Of a DNA stretch of 64,000 nt, positions 35,075 to 43,995 are shown in pieces. This DNA comes from Castanea sativa (Eukaryota > Streptophyta > Magnoliopsida > Fagales > Fagaceae), in assembly GCF_040712315.1 (NCBI RefSeq), contig NC_134024.1:31637555-31701554 (forward strand), written 5' to 3'. The notes beneath the pieces were generated by a model. It was given only the letters and a program-made list of their open reading frames with translations, did not search any database and had not been told where the DNA came from. The translations under genes and the position numbers were made by a program. Numbering within the stretch: position 1 is the first letter of the stretch; each line of letters begins with the position of its first letter.

Positions 35075-35836
35075 TGTGGGGGATAAAAACTCTTGAATAA
35101 ACATTTGGGCTTTGGGCCTGATTGGCTGGTACCAGTTTGTTTTGATTAGGGCCTCTAGGCTCACAAGTCAATCTGCACTGTAAAGGTCCGAGGAGGAATG
35201 TCTCCTCGAACAAGCCCAGCAATGACCCTGGGACTTGCTAAACGAGTTAGAGGCAGAATTCTGGAAAAACTGATGGGTAAGAGGGTGATCCAAGCACCCT
35301 TTAGAAGAAAGGATGTGAGAGAAATATCTAAGGAAAAGACTGCTACCTCCACATTAAAGACCCTGCATCTACCTCCCTGGCCGCATTAATGGGGAAGTGA
35401 CCTATGAACAGTAGAATTCAGCCTCCCTGCTATTGTTTGAAAACTTCAAGAAGGCGGTGGATGGGACAAGTATCCAAGGGAAAGATTTGTACGACACGTG
35501 GATAAACCAGTGAAGAAGAAGAAGTATATAAGGAGAAGAGAGAGGAAAGAGAGGGGGATTTGCACCTTCTGTTGAAAAAGATAGGAACTAAGGATTGTAA
35601 ACTTTGGCATAGAAAGAGAATATTTATACAACTCGTCCTCGGCTTACGTCCGGGGAGGTCTCTTTGTCATATTCGTTTGTCATTTGCACAGATAGTGGCA
35701 CTCTAGCCTATTAATCAAACTTCCAATATCCCGAACCTAGATTTTAAATCCATACTCTACAAATTTTATTGTATAAGGCTCATTGGGCCTGAGCCCAACA
35801 CTTGTTTTTGGGTCCGGGTACAATTGTGCACTTACA
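35075..35836 (+). repeat. Gypsy2 3' LTR
   Basis: 762 bp, ends TGTGGGGGATAAAAACTC and GTGCACTTACA. It differs from the 5' LTR mainly by substitutions and a 13-bp deletion near 35190 (one GTCCGAGGAG unit missing). Confidence 0.94.
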
Positions 35837-35841
35837 ATATT

Positions 35842-36063
35842 ATAATGAAAGAACCAAAAAATAATAGCACATTATGTTAGAAAACTAATGGAGAACAAAG
35901 GATGAATTGAAGTAGGCTTAGAGGTGCAAAGAATTTTCTTTCTTTAATATACGATATTCGGCTCGACTGAATTTATTAAAGGGTTACAAGCATATTGTTT
36001 CCATGATATAACTGAGTACGGTTGAATGTATATTAACCACGAAAAGTTACCGATGAAAAATGA

Positions 36064-36092
<29 letters not shown>
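35842..36092. repeat. Host segment Y, copy A (right of Gypsy2) with (AT)n
   Basis: GGATGAATTGAAGTAGGCTT, GGTGCAAAGAATTTTCTTTC and the (AT)n-CACACA end (36064-36096) match 37153-37450 in order. It is the continuation of the segment cut at 24508. Confidence 0.88.
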
Positions 36093-36097
<5 letters not shown>

Positions 36098-36261
36098 TTT
36101 GGCTTTTTTTTTCTTTGCATAATTATGTATATTATTATAAATTTGTCCATGATCTTGTTCAAGCAAATTATATTTTGCTTGTGAGGTGGAGTTTGGATTA
36201 TCAATTAAACCCCTATTTATTTTTAGATTCATTTTGTGATTTCTTTTTTTGGAGAAATAAT

Positions 36262-36439
36262 CATGGTTTTAAAAACCGAACTTGGCATCTAACAATTTTT
36301 AAAAAAATTTCTGGCTCAACCCCAGTTTTTTACTAGTTTTCTGGTTTTTGACTGGTTTTGGGGGTTTTTATCGGACCGAATTGGCTCCGGGTTCCCGGTT
36401 GAACCGATCGTACCAGCCGGTCCGGTTTTTAAAACAGTT
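36262..36439. mobile_element. Foldback MITE, TSD GAAATAAT
   Basis: 178 bp. The ends CATGGTTTTAAAAACCG and CGGTTTTTAAAACAGTT are inverted repeats, with an internal GC-rich part (CCGGGTTCCCGGTTGAACCG). A perfect 8-bp GAAATAAT flanks it (36254-36261 and 36440-36447), which suggests a hAT-type origin. Absent from segment X copy A. Confidence 0.82.
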
Positions 36440-36454
36440 GAAATAATTACAATA

Positions 36455-36561
36455 TGTTGCTAACTCTGCAATTCGAAACCTTTCCCCTCTAGACTCCCAA
36501 GCACTTTATACATAAAGAGGTGCCAATTCAGTTACAAGGTCTTTGGCTGTAAATTTTCCTT
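36455..36561 (-). mobile_element. tRNA-derived SINE-like remnant
   Basis: On the minus strand it reads GCCAAAGACCTTGTAACTGA, then ATTGGCACCTC (A-box-like) and AAAGGTTTCGAATTG (B-box-like), spaced as in pol III promoters. It is absent from segment X copy A. No clear poly(A) or duplication was seen, so assignment is tentative. Confidence 0.45.
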
Positions 36562-36649
36562 TTGGTATCAAAGTACCACATGTGTTGTATTTGGAAGCTT
36601 TTTTTAAATTTTTTTTTATATAAAAGTTGTAGTTTATTATGCAAAGGTA

Positions 36650-36943
36650 AAATAACAAGTAGGAAAATGCCCTTATTCTGAAACTATTTAGCGATATGCC
36701 CTTATTTTGAAACTTGATTTTCTAAAAATCGAGTTTCAATGAAAAACTCGATTTAATGAAAATCGAGTTACTTGCAAAAATTTACACGGAACTCAAGTTC
36801 CATGTAATTTTTGCAAGTAACTCGATTTTCATGTAATTTTTTTAAAAGTTTTTTTGCCTATAACTCGATTTTCTAAAAATCAAGTTTAAAATAGGGGCAT
36901 ATGCCTAAATAGTTTCAAAACATGAGCATTTTACTACTTGTTT
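36650..36943. mobile_element. Foldback element with ATCGAGTT core
   Basis: The left end ACAAGTAGGAAAATGCCC, ACTATTTAGCGATATGCCC is mirrored at the right end by GGGGCATATGCCTAAATAGT and GAGCATTTTACTACTTGT. The interior repeats ACTCGATTTTCTAAAAATCG in both orientations. About 294 bp. A related TCGAGTTT-rich foldback stands upstream of NSP2 (39842-40337), though with other termini. Target duplication not resolved. Confidence 0.7.
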
Positions 36944-36984
36944 TTGTTGAAAGGGGCAAAACCCCATTTTGGCCTGGCTATCTC

Positions 36985-37401
36985 TAAACAGTAAAATTAA
37001 TAAAACCTTTTGTAAGTTACATATGAGGCCTATTTGAATTTTTAAAGAAGAAATAAATAAAGAACACATGCTAACAAGAGCACTAAGTGTTATTATAATG
37101 AAAGAACGAAAACACAAATAGCACATTATGTTGGAAAAGTTCTGAAGGAGAACAATGGATGAATTGAAGTAGGCTTGGAGGTGCAAAGAATTTTCTTTCT
37201 TTAATATATGACATTCGGCCCCACTCGACTGAAATTATTAAAGGGTTATAGATACATTGTTTCCATCATATAATTAAACCAGAATTCTACCAACAGCAAA
37301 TCTAGAGAATTTGTGTATTTCTTTGAAAGTGTGCAAAAAATCTGTACATAGCTGAATATGATTGAATGCAGATAAACAATGAAGAGTTAAGCAATGAAAA
37401 A

Positions 37402-37442
<41 letters not shown>
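36985..37442. repeat. Host segment Y, copy B (empty site for Gypsy2)
   Basis: It carries the whole of segment Y without interruption: CATATGAGGCCTATTTGAAT, GCTAACAAGAGCACTAAGTG, TTATT, ATAATGAAAGAACG, through GGATGAATTGAAGTAGGCTT to an (AT)n tract at 37405-37442. The Gypsy2 target is at 37090-37094. Confidence 0.9.
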
Positions 37443-37455
<13 letters not shown>

Positions 37456-38175
37456 TTTTGTTAAAGCAACAATGAAACAAGAAAAAAAGCTGGTTATAAA
37501 GATAAAAATGAAACAATGTTGGGAAATCAATACAAACTCCACAACTAAAAGATAGTGATCACTAGTATTTTTGGAACTCTCAATTAACATAAATCAAGCT
37601 TCAACCAAACGTTTGAAGCATGATTTGAGAATTACACAACATTGAAGGTCAGTGAAATCTATAAGAAGTTTGGGCATTATTGTTGGAAATGATCATAAAA
37701 GGGATAAATTTCTTTAGTATCTCTTCCTGTACATCAGAACAAGTACGTTTTGAAGCAGACTTAAAAAAAAAAGCACATACCATCTTCTCAGAAAAAGATA
37801 CAAATCACATATTAATATATCATCCACTTTGATAAGCCACTCACTTTTTTGGCCAAATTCACTTGATATGCTCAAGACAATGATAAAATTGTAAACCAAA
37901 AAGCATTCCATAACCGGTCTGGATTCTGGAATAGCTTTATTTATTTTGATTTTTATTTGAAACCAAAGCACACAAACAAAAAGAAAAAGTGGGGGGAATC
38001 TTAAAAAGAGCTAGCTCAAAATGGTTATTTTGAGCTACATTGTCTTAAAAACCAAAAAAAGAGCTGTTACCCCAACAACTTTTTGCGGAGAAGGTTCAAA
38101 CTTCAAAACCCACGTCTGGGTGTTGGAGAAAATTAAAGAAAAACAGAGAAACAACATAATTGAAGTGAAGTGAAA
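37443..38175. other. Intergenic DNA downstream of NSP2
   Basis: No gene was seen. Part of it (37461-37535, GTTAAAGCAACAATGAAACA) resembles host DNA around the Gypsy1 insertion (3945-3960 and 15024-15060). The last 100-150 bases before 38176 should hold the 3' UTR of the NSP2-like gene; no clear polyadenylation motif was picked out. Confidence 0.5.
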
Positions 38176-39759
38176 CTAGTAGTCAGAGTCGGAAGAAGAA
38201 GTTGTTGTCCAAACAGAAGCTGACAACAAACGCCGTAATTTCCGGCCTAAAACGATCTTATTATTAGCCACCTCCTCCACCCTATACCCATCATTGAATA
38301 GGGACAACAAAAGCTTTGCTTGACAATGATTGGCTGAGCTTATGGTCACAGGCTTGAGTCCAGCCGTAGCCAACCAATCCCCCCAAGAGCTAGTCTGAGT
38401 CTCCTCTGGTTTCTCACGGTTACAGTAGATCCTAGCCAATGACCCGGATATTCGGGGCCCCAAGAACACTCTTTCCACCAAAGCCCTTGCTCGGCTTTGC
38501 ATAGGAAACCCAGCTTCCAAAGAATCATAAACCGCGGAGTAATGGTGCAGTGTGTCCATAAACCGACCCAAGAAATCGGGTTTCCCAACGGGTCCGGTTC
38601 CCAGCTCTTCCTCCACTAGGGTCACTATTCTCGGGTTAAGGCTCTTGGCTCCGGATAAAAAAGAAGACACGGAGTCAGGTGCTCGAAAGTTAAAATGGGG
38701 CAGATTGAGCATACAATTCACCACAAGGGATTCCCCAGTCCCCACGTACCAACTTCAAAACAGAGGGTCGAAACGTTTCATCAAAGTCCAGCCGACATTG
38801 ATGAAACGAGAAAGGCTGACCGATAGATGCAGCGAAAGCAATCAATCGACGGCCAGTCTCTTGAACGGTCCCGATTGATCTTCTCCCACTACTACCAGTA
38901 CCACCCCTAGTGATTGCTGTGATCCTAAGGTGTGGGCCAGGAGGGCCCTCTTTTCGAGACACCAATGCTTGCATCAACGATGCCCATTGAATCCCTTCCA
39001 TGATATCATAATTAACGATGTGGACACGTTTGCCACAGCTTCGAGGATAGCTTGGTTCGCCGTGAAATGTCCGAACTTGACATAGGGGGACATGTCTTGT
39101 AATAACTGAAACGCGGTGAGGATGTCTGTTTGACTTTGACGAAGGTTATGGTTATGGTTATGACTAGAATGACTATGATGATGACTGTGGCTATGATCAC
39201 TACGATGATGATGATGTTTGTGTACGCCCACCGCGCTTTCTAGCAAACCTTGCAAGGCCTCGGTAAAATACGCCGCTAATCTTTCCATGTTAGTTTTAGT
39301 TCCATCTGTGGAAGCTGATGAAACCATCTCCTTGAGCCGAACCAATATCACCCCAGCTAGATCTCGGCTCTTCGAGCCGTCAAGAGCTTCAGCTGCTGCT
39401 ATCAAAAGGTGAACCAGCTTTAGCCCTTTGTAATCCTCATCATTTTCTTCATCGACAACAACCATGTCTGTCGATTCTGATGAGTTCGAGTTTGAATTCG
39501 AATTCGAGTGTGACTCCTCGTGGGACCCTTCTATTTCCACAGCCCCACCAGGAGCCAAAACAAGACCACCATCGTCCATCATCGACTCGATCAAGTCTTG
39601 GAAATCATCGTGGCCTTGAAGCTGAAAAGACTCCCAGTCGACCACTGATGGCCTGTTCTGCCAGTCACAACCATACCCAGAATGGTCGACCTCGAGCGAA
39701 ACATGATCCATGGCGATGGCCATAGCTATGGTTGAGCTGTTAACCAAGCTCATACACAA
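38176..39759 (-). pseudogene. NSP2: NSP2-like GRAS transcription factor gene with two frameshifts
   Basis: Single-exon GRAS gene, about 527 codons if read across. NSP2 acts with NSP1 in the nucleus in nodulation and mycorrhizal signalling and strigolactone gene control (family knowledge). Seen in order: acidic/Ser-rich N-terminus; LHR I (LKLVHLLIAAAEALDGS); a His-rich stretch (39190-39225); [25 protein letters not shown] region ([20 protein letters not shown], with Asn where family members have Asp); [20 protein letters not shown] parts (SLEAGFPMQSRARALVERVF, SWGDWLATAGLKPV) to SDSDY. The frame is lost near 39027 and regained near 38733. Starts at 39759, 39723 or 39711 are possible. It may be a true pseudogene, an allele or an assembly error. 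Confidence 0.93.
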
Positions 39760-39841
39760 GAGGGTGGGGGGTTTAGGAAACGAAAATTATATGTGAATGT
39801 GAGTGGGTTTGAAAGTTAGATTTAGAAGGAGACAGTAAAAA

Positions 39842-40337
39842 GGGCAAAATTTGCTCAGCATTTCTTCAAAAAAATATTAGATAGACAACACACTTTTGAT
39901 GTTATTTAGTGAGTTGGATTGTTTTTTGAAAATCGAGTTTGTGAAACTTGAGTTCCAATCTAAAATCAAGTTTTTCAAACTCGATTTACTCCTGACTTTA
40001 ATTAAAAAAAAAAAAAGGGTGGAACTTAAGTTTAGTAAACTCGAGTTCTATTTAAAAAAAAAACAGAACTCGTGCTTCCTATACTCGAGTTTCATTTGGG
40101 TTTTTTTTTTTTTTTTTCCTTTTAAGCATGGAACTCGAGTTTGTTATACTCGAGTTCCACCTTTTTCTTTTAAATCAAGGTCAGGCGTAAATCGAGTTTG
40201 AGAAACTCAATTTTGGGTTGAAACTCGAGTCTCACAAACTCGATTTTCAAAAAACAATCAAACTTACTAAATAATTTCAAACGCGCGCTAGCCACCAAAT
40301 TTTTTCCAAAAAATGTATTGTTGAGCAAATTTTGCCC
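39842..40337. mobile_element. Foldback MITE about 80 bp upstream of NSP2
   Basis: The ends GGGCAAAATTTGCTCA and TGAGCAAATTTTGCCC are perfect 16-bp inverted repeats, continued by TTATTTAGTGAGTTGGATTG and its reverse complement further in. The interior is made of ACTCGAGTTT-type palindromes. AGTAAAAA (39834-39841) and AGTAAAGG (40338-40345) look like an 8-bp duplication with two changes. It sits in what must be the NSP2 5' UTR or core promoter. Confidence 0.82.
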
Positions 40338-40373
40338 AGTAAAGGTTGCAACTTGCAATTGATATTGGATTAA

Positions 40374-41268
40374 GGGTCCTGTTAACGGGTGTTGTGCAAC
40401 ACCCGTTTGAAGAAATTTAATAATAATTTTTTTACACGTGAAGACACTTTTATTGAGGAAAGAGAAGTCATTAAATTTATTATTTATAAGACCAAAATAC
40501 CTTCATCTTTTAACTCTCCTCAGCTCAAAAGCAGTTTGGCCGTCTCTCTTTTGCCCCCAAAAGAATAAATTTCAAACCAAAACAAACAACAATTTTAATA
40601 CTCTCAAAAAACAACAAAATCACATTCTTTTTCAAAATAAGAACAATATGATCTGAAATAAAAAACTTTTTGGATGTGAATGAGGGAATAGACAGTATAA
40701 AAATGGACTAGGCGAAATTCCTACTAAGCGATTAGCTCCAACGAGTCTAACAAGGCCGAAACGAAACTTCCCGCAAGCAAATTAACATCTTCTGGTGTGG
40801 TTCTCTATGTACACAAGGGAAAAGGGAACGGAAATAAGACCAAAAAAAAATGGAGATTTGTTGGGGGAAATTTTGGGTCCCTAGATCCCACCAGAAGGAA
40901 AGAAATAGGAAAAAAAATTTGGTCCCACCCAAATCTCTAGCTATGAAGGAGAAGGAAAGAAATGAAAAAAAAAAAATTTTTAAATCAAAAGATAAGAATA
41001 AACATGAAGCCATAGAATGGGAAATAGATATGAGATCAGAAGGAGAAAATGCTATAAATATGGAGATGGTAAAAATGGTTAAGAGGGTATTTAAGGAAAA
41101 TCGTGCAACATTTGATGCTTCTAATGCTGACTGACGCGCATCATGCAGGTGTTGACATTTTTCTTAATTTTCCTATTAAAGTGGGGCTATTTCAGTACTA
41201 GCATGCAGACTAAACAAAGTACCAATGCAAATTTAACGGGTGCTGTACAGCACCCGTTAACAAAAGCC
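40374..41268. mobile_element. Mutator-like non-autonomous element, 9-bp TSD TTGGATTAA
   Basis: 895 bp. Terminal inverted repeats of about 34 bp: the left end has GTTAACGGGTGTTGTGCAAC then ACCCGTT; the right end, reversed, has GTTAACGGGTGCTGTACAGC then ACCCGTT. Each terminus is itself palindromic. A perfect 9-bp TTGGATTAA flanks it (40365-40373 and 41269-41277), the Mutator signature. A 94-codon basic open frame inside (40850-41134) has no recognised domain. Confidence 0.88.
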
Positions 41269-41395
41269 TTGGATTAAAAGTTAATAATTACCTGTCAAAA
41301 AAGAGAAGTTTGTACTTAACTAAGTACAGAGACTTTAAAGTGGGCTGCTGATCCCAAAGCTTGGGTTAGCTTTTTATATATATTATTTATGTAAC

Positions 41396-41996
41396 CAGGG
41401 ACGGAGCTAGGATTTTAAGTGAAGGAGGGCGACTTTGACCTCTAGTTTGGCAGCTTCTTAGTTGTTGAGGTTTTTTTTTTTAATTTTTAATGTGTGCATT
41501 TGCTAGGTAAAGACAAAATTATTCTATTTAAAACTTTTTAAAGGGCAATTATTTATTTGAGTAAAATTGGTTAATTAGACTTAATTTTTTTTAGCTTTGC
41601 TATTGGTGATTTTTGTTGTTGCACAAATGTTTTTGGGCTAGTATATGTTGTTTTAGATTTTAGATCTATAAAATTTTAATGGCCTTTAAAATGAGAAAAG
41701 TGCTAGAAGTATATTGATGATATAGTGAGTGATTATTGATAAGTAAAAAAGTTATGCAAGTAATAAACCCATATGCGAACCAATAAGAATTTGTACCTCA
41801 ACAGTTTATAAAAATATTGTAAATAAGTTTGTATCTTTAACGTTACTCTAAAAAGATTCAATAATATTGTTAATAGGGTAAAATGTAATTTTATAGAACA
41901 AAATTGCTAAAATTAATGCATATATATATATAAATTTTTTTTTTAAAATTAGGGGGGGCCACTGCCCCCCTTGGTCAATGAATGCCTCCGTCCCTG
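41396..41996. mobile_element. hAT non-autonomous element, perfect 8-bp TSD TATGTAAC
   Basis: The ends CAGGGACGGAG and CTCCGTCCCTG are inverted repeats. TATGTAAC flanks both sides (41388-41395 and 41997-42004). Near the right end is GGGGGGGCCACTGCCCCCC, a strong short hairpin common in this family. No transposase frame. Confidence 0.92.
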
Positions 41997-42189
41997 TATG
42001 TAACACTCATGCCTATACAGTTTGAGATATTTTTAATTTGTTCCAAATCGCGTTTTTGTTACTACCTTCTATTTTTTTTTACTAGGGGGAACTTGGGCGA
42101 CAATTGATCTAGTTGCATCCCTAATGACCCTCAAAGCTAGTACTATTGCGTGGAAAATGATAATTAATGAATTGTGAAAGCTAGTTGTT

Positions 42190-42489
42190 ATTGCGGTTAC
42201 ATCGACAAGTTGGAGGTTAAGGACTCAAAATTTTATTGGAGTCTTTTTTTAATAAACATATTGTACAATAGATATTCAATCAGAAGTTAGTATTAGTGAA
42301 AATGATTATTGATATTGTCGTTATGTAAATTTTTTAAGAGTAAGAGAGGCGATATATAGTAATTTGGTTGTGATGTCCATCAATCTTCTATTCTAAGTAC
42401 AACATAAGTGGGCTCATGACCTTGCAATTTACATGTTTTACTAATTTAAAAAAATATGTACTAACTATTTGTCTATTATTCTCTTGGAC
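42190..42489. repeat. Direct duplication, copy 1
   Basis: GACAAGTTGGAGGTTAAGGA, GTTATGTAAATTTTTTAAGA and CTTCTATTCTAAGTACAACA recur at 43700-43915 in the same order and orientation. It is immediately followed by the PIF-like element. Confidence 0.82.
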
Positions 42490-42492
42490 TAA

Positions 42493-43591
42493 GAGCATCA
42501 GCACTAGAGTGAGCATATGGCAAATGTAAGCCCATTTTGCCATTCAAGCCCATTTTGCCCACTCTAGCAGAATTTGTAAATTCTCAAGATTGCAAAAAAA
42601 TTTGCAATTGTGCTACAGTGTGATTCTATATTTAGAATCATACTGTAGTTCAATTGTAAAAAAAAAAAAATATATATTAATATTTTATTTGTAAATAATA
42701 TTAGTTCTCTCTCCACGGTCTCTCATCTCTCTCTCCATCGTTGAACTCTTTCTCACACCAAGCCTCTCTCTTCTCTCTCATCCCTTCTCTCTCTCGCCAT
42801 CGCTACCAATTCACCCACCCATCTCCAAATCCCTTTAATCTCAGGCTTTTCTCTCTCAGTTGGTCTCTCATTTTTGGGTATTTTTTGTGGTTTCTGGCGG
42901 TGGAGATCTGCGAATGATTTGAGTTTCTAGCGGTGGAGGTCAGCAAGTTGTGTGGGTTTTTGGCGGTGGTGGGTTTGTGACTGATGTGGGCGTGGGTTAG
43001 GTGGTGTAGCGGCGGTAGCGGCGGCAGCGGCGGCATAAGTCGGTTGTGGGTTTCTTGTTTTGATTTTGGATTTTGATTTTGGATTTTGATTTGGATTGGA
43101 GATCGGTGAGTGATTTGGGTTTCTACTGGTGGAGATCGGTGAGTTGTGTGGGTTTCTGGTGGTGGTGGGTTTATGATTGATGTGGGCATGGGTCAGGTGG
43201 TGCAGCGGTGGTGGTGGGTTTTTGGATTTTGGATTTTGATTTTGGATTTTGGATTTTGATTTTGATTTTGATTTTGATTTTGATTTGGATCGGAGATCGG
43301 CGAGTGATTTGCTAGATTTTGCTCAGCGGAAGTGGGTGATGTGACTAAGAAGGTGGACGGTGGTGGTGGTGGTGATATGACTGAGAAGGTTGACAGAGGA
43401 AGAGAAATAGAGATCAAATAGAGAATTGAGAAATATTTTTATACTATTATTTTTATATTATTTTAATGTGTAGTATAGTAAAATAAAAGTTGAGATGTTG
43501 GTGTATTTTAAAATGATATTGTATAATTGATAAAGTGACTTTTTAAGATGGTAAAATATGATAAAATTGACATGAACCATTGTGGATGCTC
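42493..43591. mobile_element. PIF/Harbinger-like non-autonomous element, TSD TAA
   Basis: The ends GAGCATCAGCACTAGAGTG and CCATTGTGGATGCTC pair as imperfect inverted repeats. TAA lies on both sides (42490-42492 and 43592-43594), the TWA target typical of PIF/Harbinger. The interior holds CT-rich runs, a (GGC/GGT) trinucleotide tract near 43010-43035, TTTTGGATTTTGA repeats and an internal duplication (TGATGTGGGCGTGGGT at about 42980 and TGATGTGGGCATGGGT at about 43180). Open frames in it are low-complexity only. Confidence 0.75.
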
Positions 43592-43595
43592 TAAG

Positions 43596-43995
43596 GGTAA
43601 GAGAAGTGATAAATATTAATTTGGTTATAGTGTCTTTTAATCATCTATATTAAGTACAACTTTATGACTACTATATGTTAGTGTGGTTACCTCGGCAAGT
43701 TGGAGGTTAATGACTCAAAATTTTATTTGAGTCTTATTCAATAAACATATCATACAATGGATACTCGATCAGAAGTCACTATCAGTGAAAACAATTAGAG
43801 CTATTTTAACTATACATATTGTCATTATGTAAATTTTTAAAGAGTAAAAGAGGTGATACATATTAATTTGGTTATGATGTCCATTAGTCTTCTATTCTAA
43901 GTACAATATAAGTAGGCTCATTAACATGCAATTTACTTGTATTACTCATTTAAAATTTATGAGTAGTATTTGTCCCTTATTCTCCTGGAAAAGAT
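43596..43995. repeat. Direct duplication, copy 2 with a partial third copy
   Basis: 43660-43995 repeats copy 1 (GGCAAGTTGGAGGTTAATGA, GTCTTCTATTCTAAGTACAA). 43596-43660 holds a shorter diverged copy of its second half (GATAAATATTAATTTGGTTA). The block therefore arose by more than one duplication event. Confidence 0.75.

Larger units (their letters stand above)
24508..35836 (+). mobile_element. Gypsy2: Ty3/Gypsy Tat-type retrotransposon, defective
   Basis: 11.3 kb with both LTRs, PBS, gag, protease, RT, two RNase H domains, integrase, a 151-bp tandem array, an antisense spliced gene, PPT and 3' LTR. The flanking 5 bp are GTATT and ATATT, a TSD with one substitution; the unoccupied copy at 37090-37094 reads TTATT. 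Pol is broken by about nine stops and one single-base frameshift, so it is less decayed than Gypsy1. Its LTR and coding sequences are clearly distinct from Gypsy1/Gypsy3. Confidence 0.93.
36190..36600. repeat. Host segment X, copy B (no LTR insertion)
   Basis: TTGGATTATCAATTAAACCC, CTTTTGGTATCAAAGTACCA and CATGTGTTGTATTTGGAAGC correspond to 2733-2843 plus 3831 onward. There is no LTR at the TTTGGA-AGCTTTT junction (36591-36602). It carries its own MITE and SINE-like insertions instead. Confidence 0.72.

Noticed and set aside
38552..39725. Plus-strand open frames across the NSP2 gene
   Set aside because: They are shadows of the GC-richer minus-strand coding sequence; the minus translations carry the GRAS motifs.
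40850..41134. 94-codon basic frame as a transposase fragment
   Set aside because: Lys/Glu-rich with no MULE transposase motif; likely chance in A-rich DNA.
42803..43417. Pro/Asn/Gln-rich minus frames as a gene
   Set aside because: They are translations of simple repeats (TTTTGGATTTTGA, GGTGGT) inside the PIF-like element.
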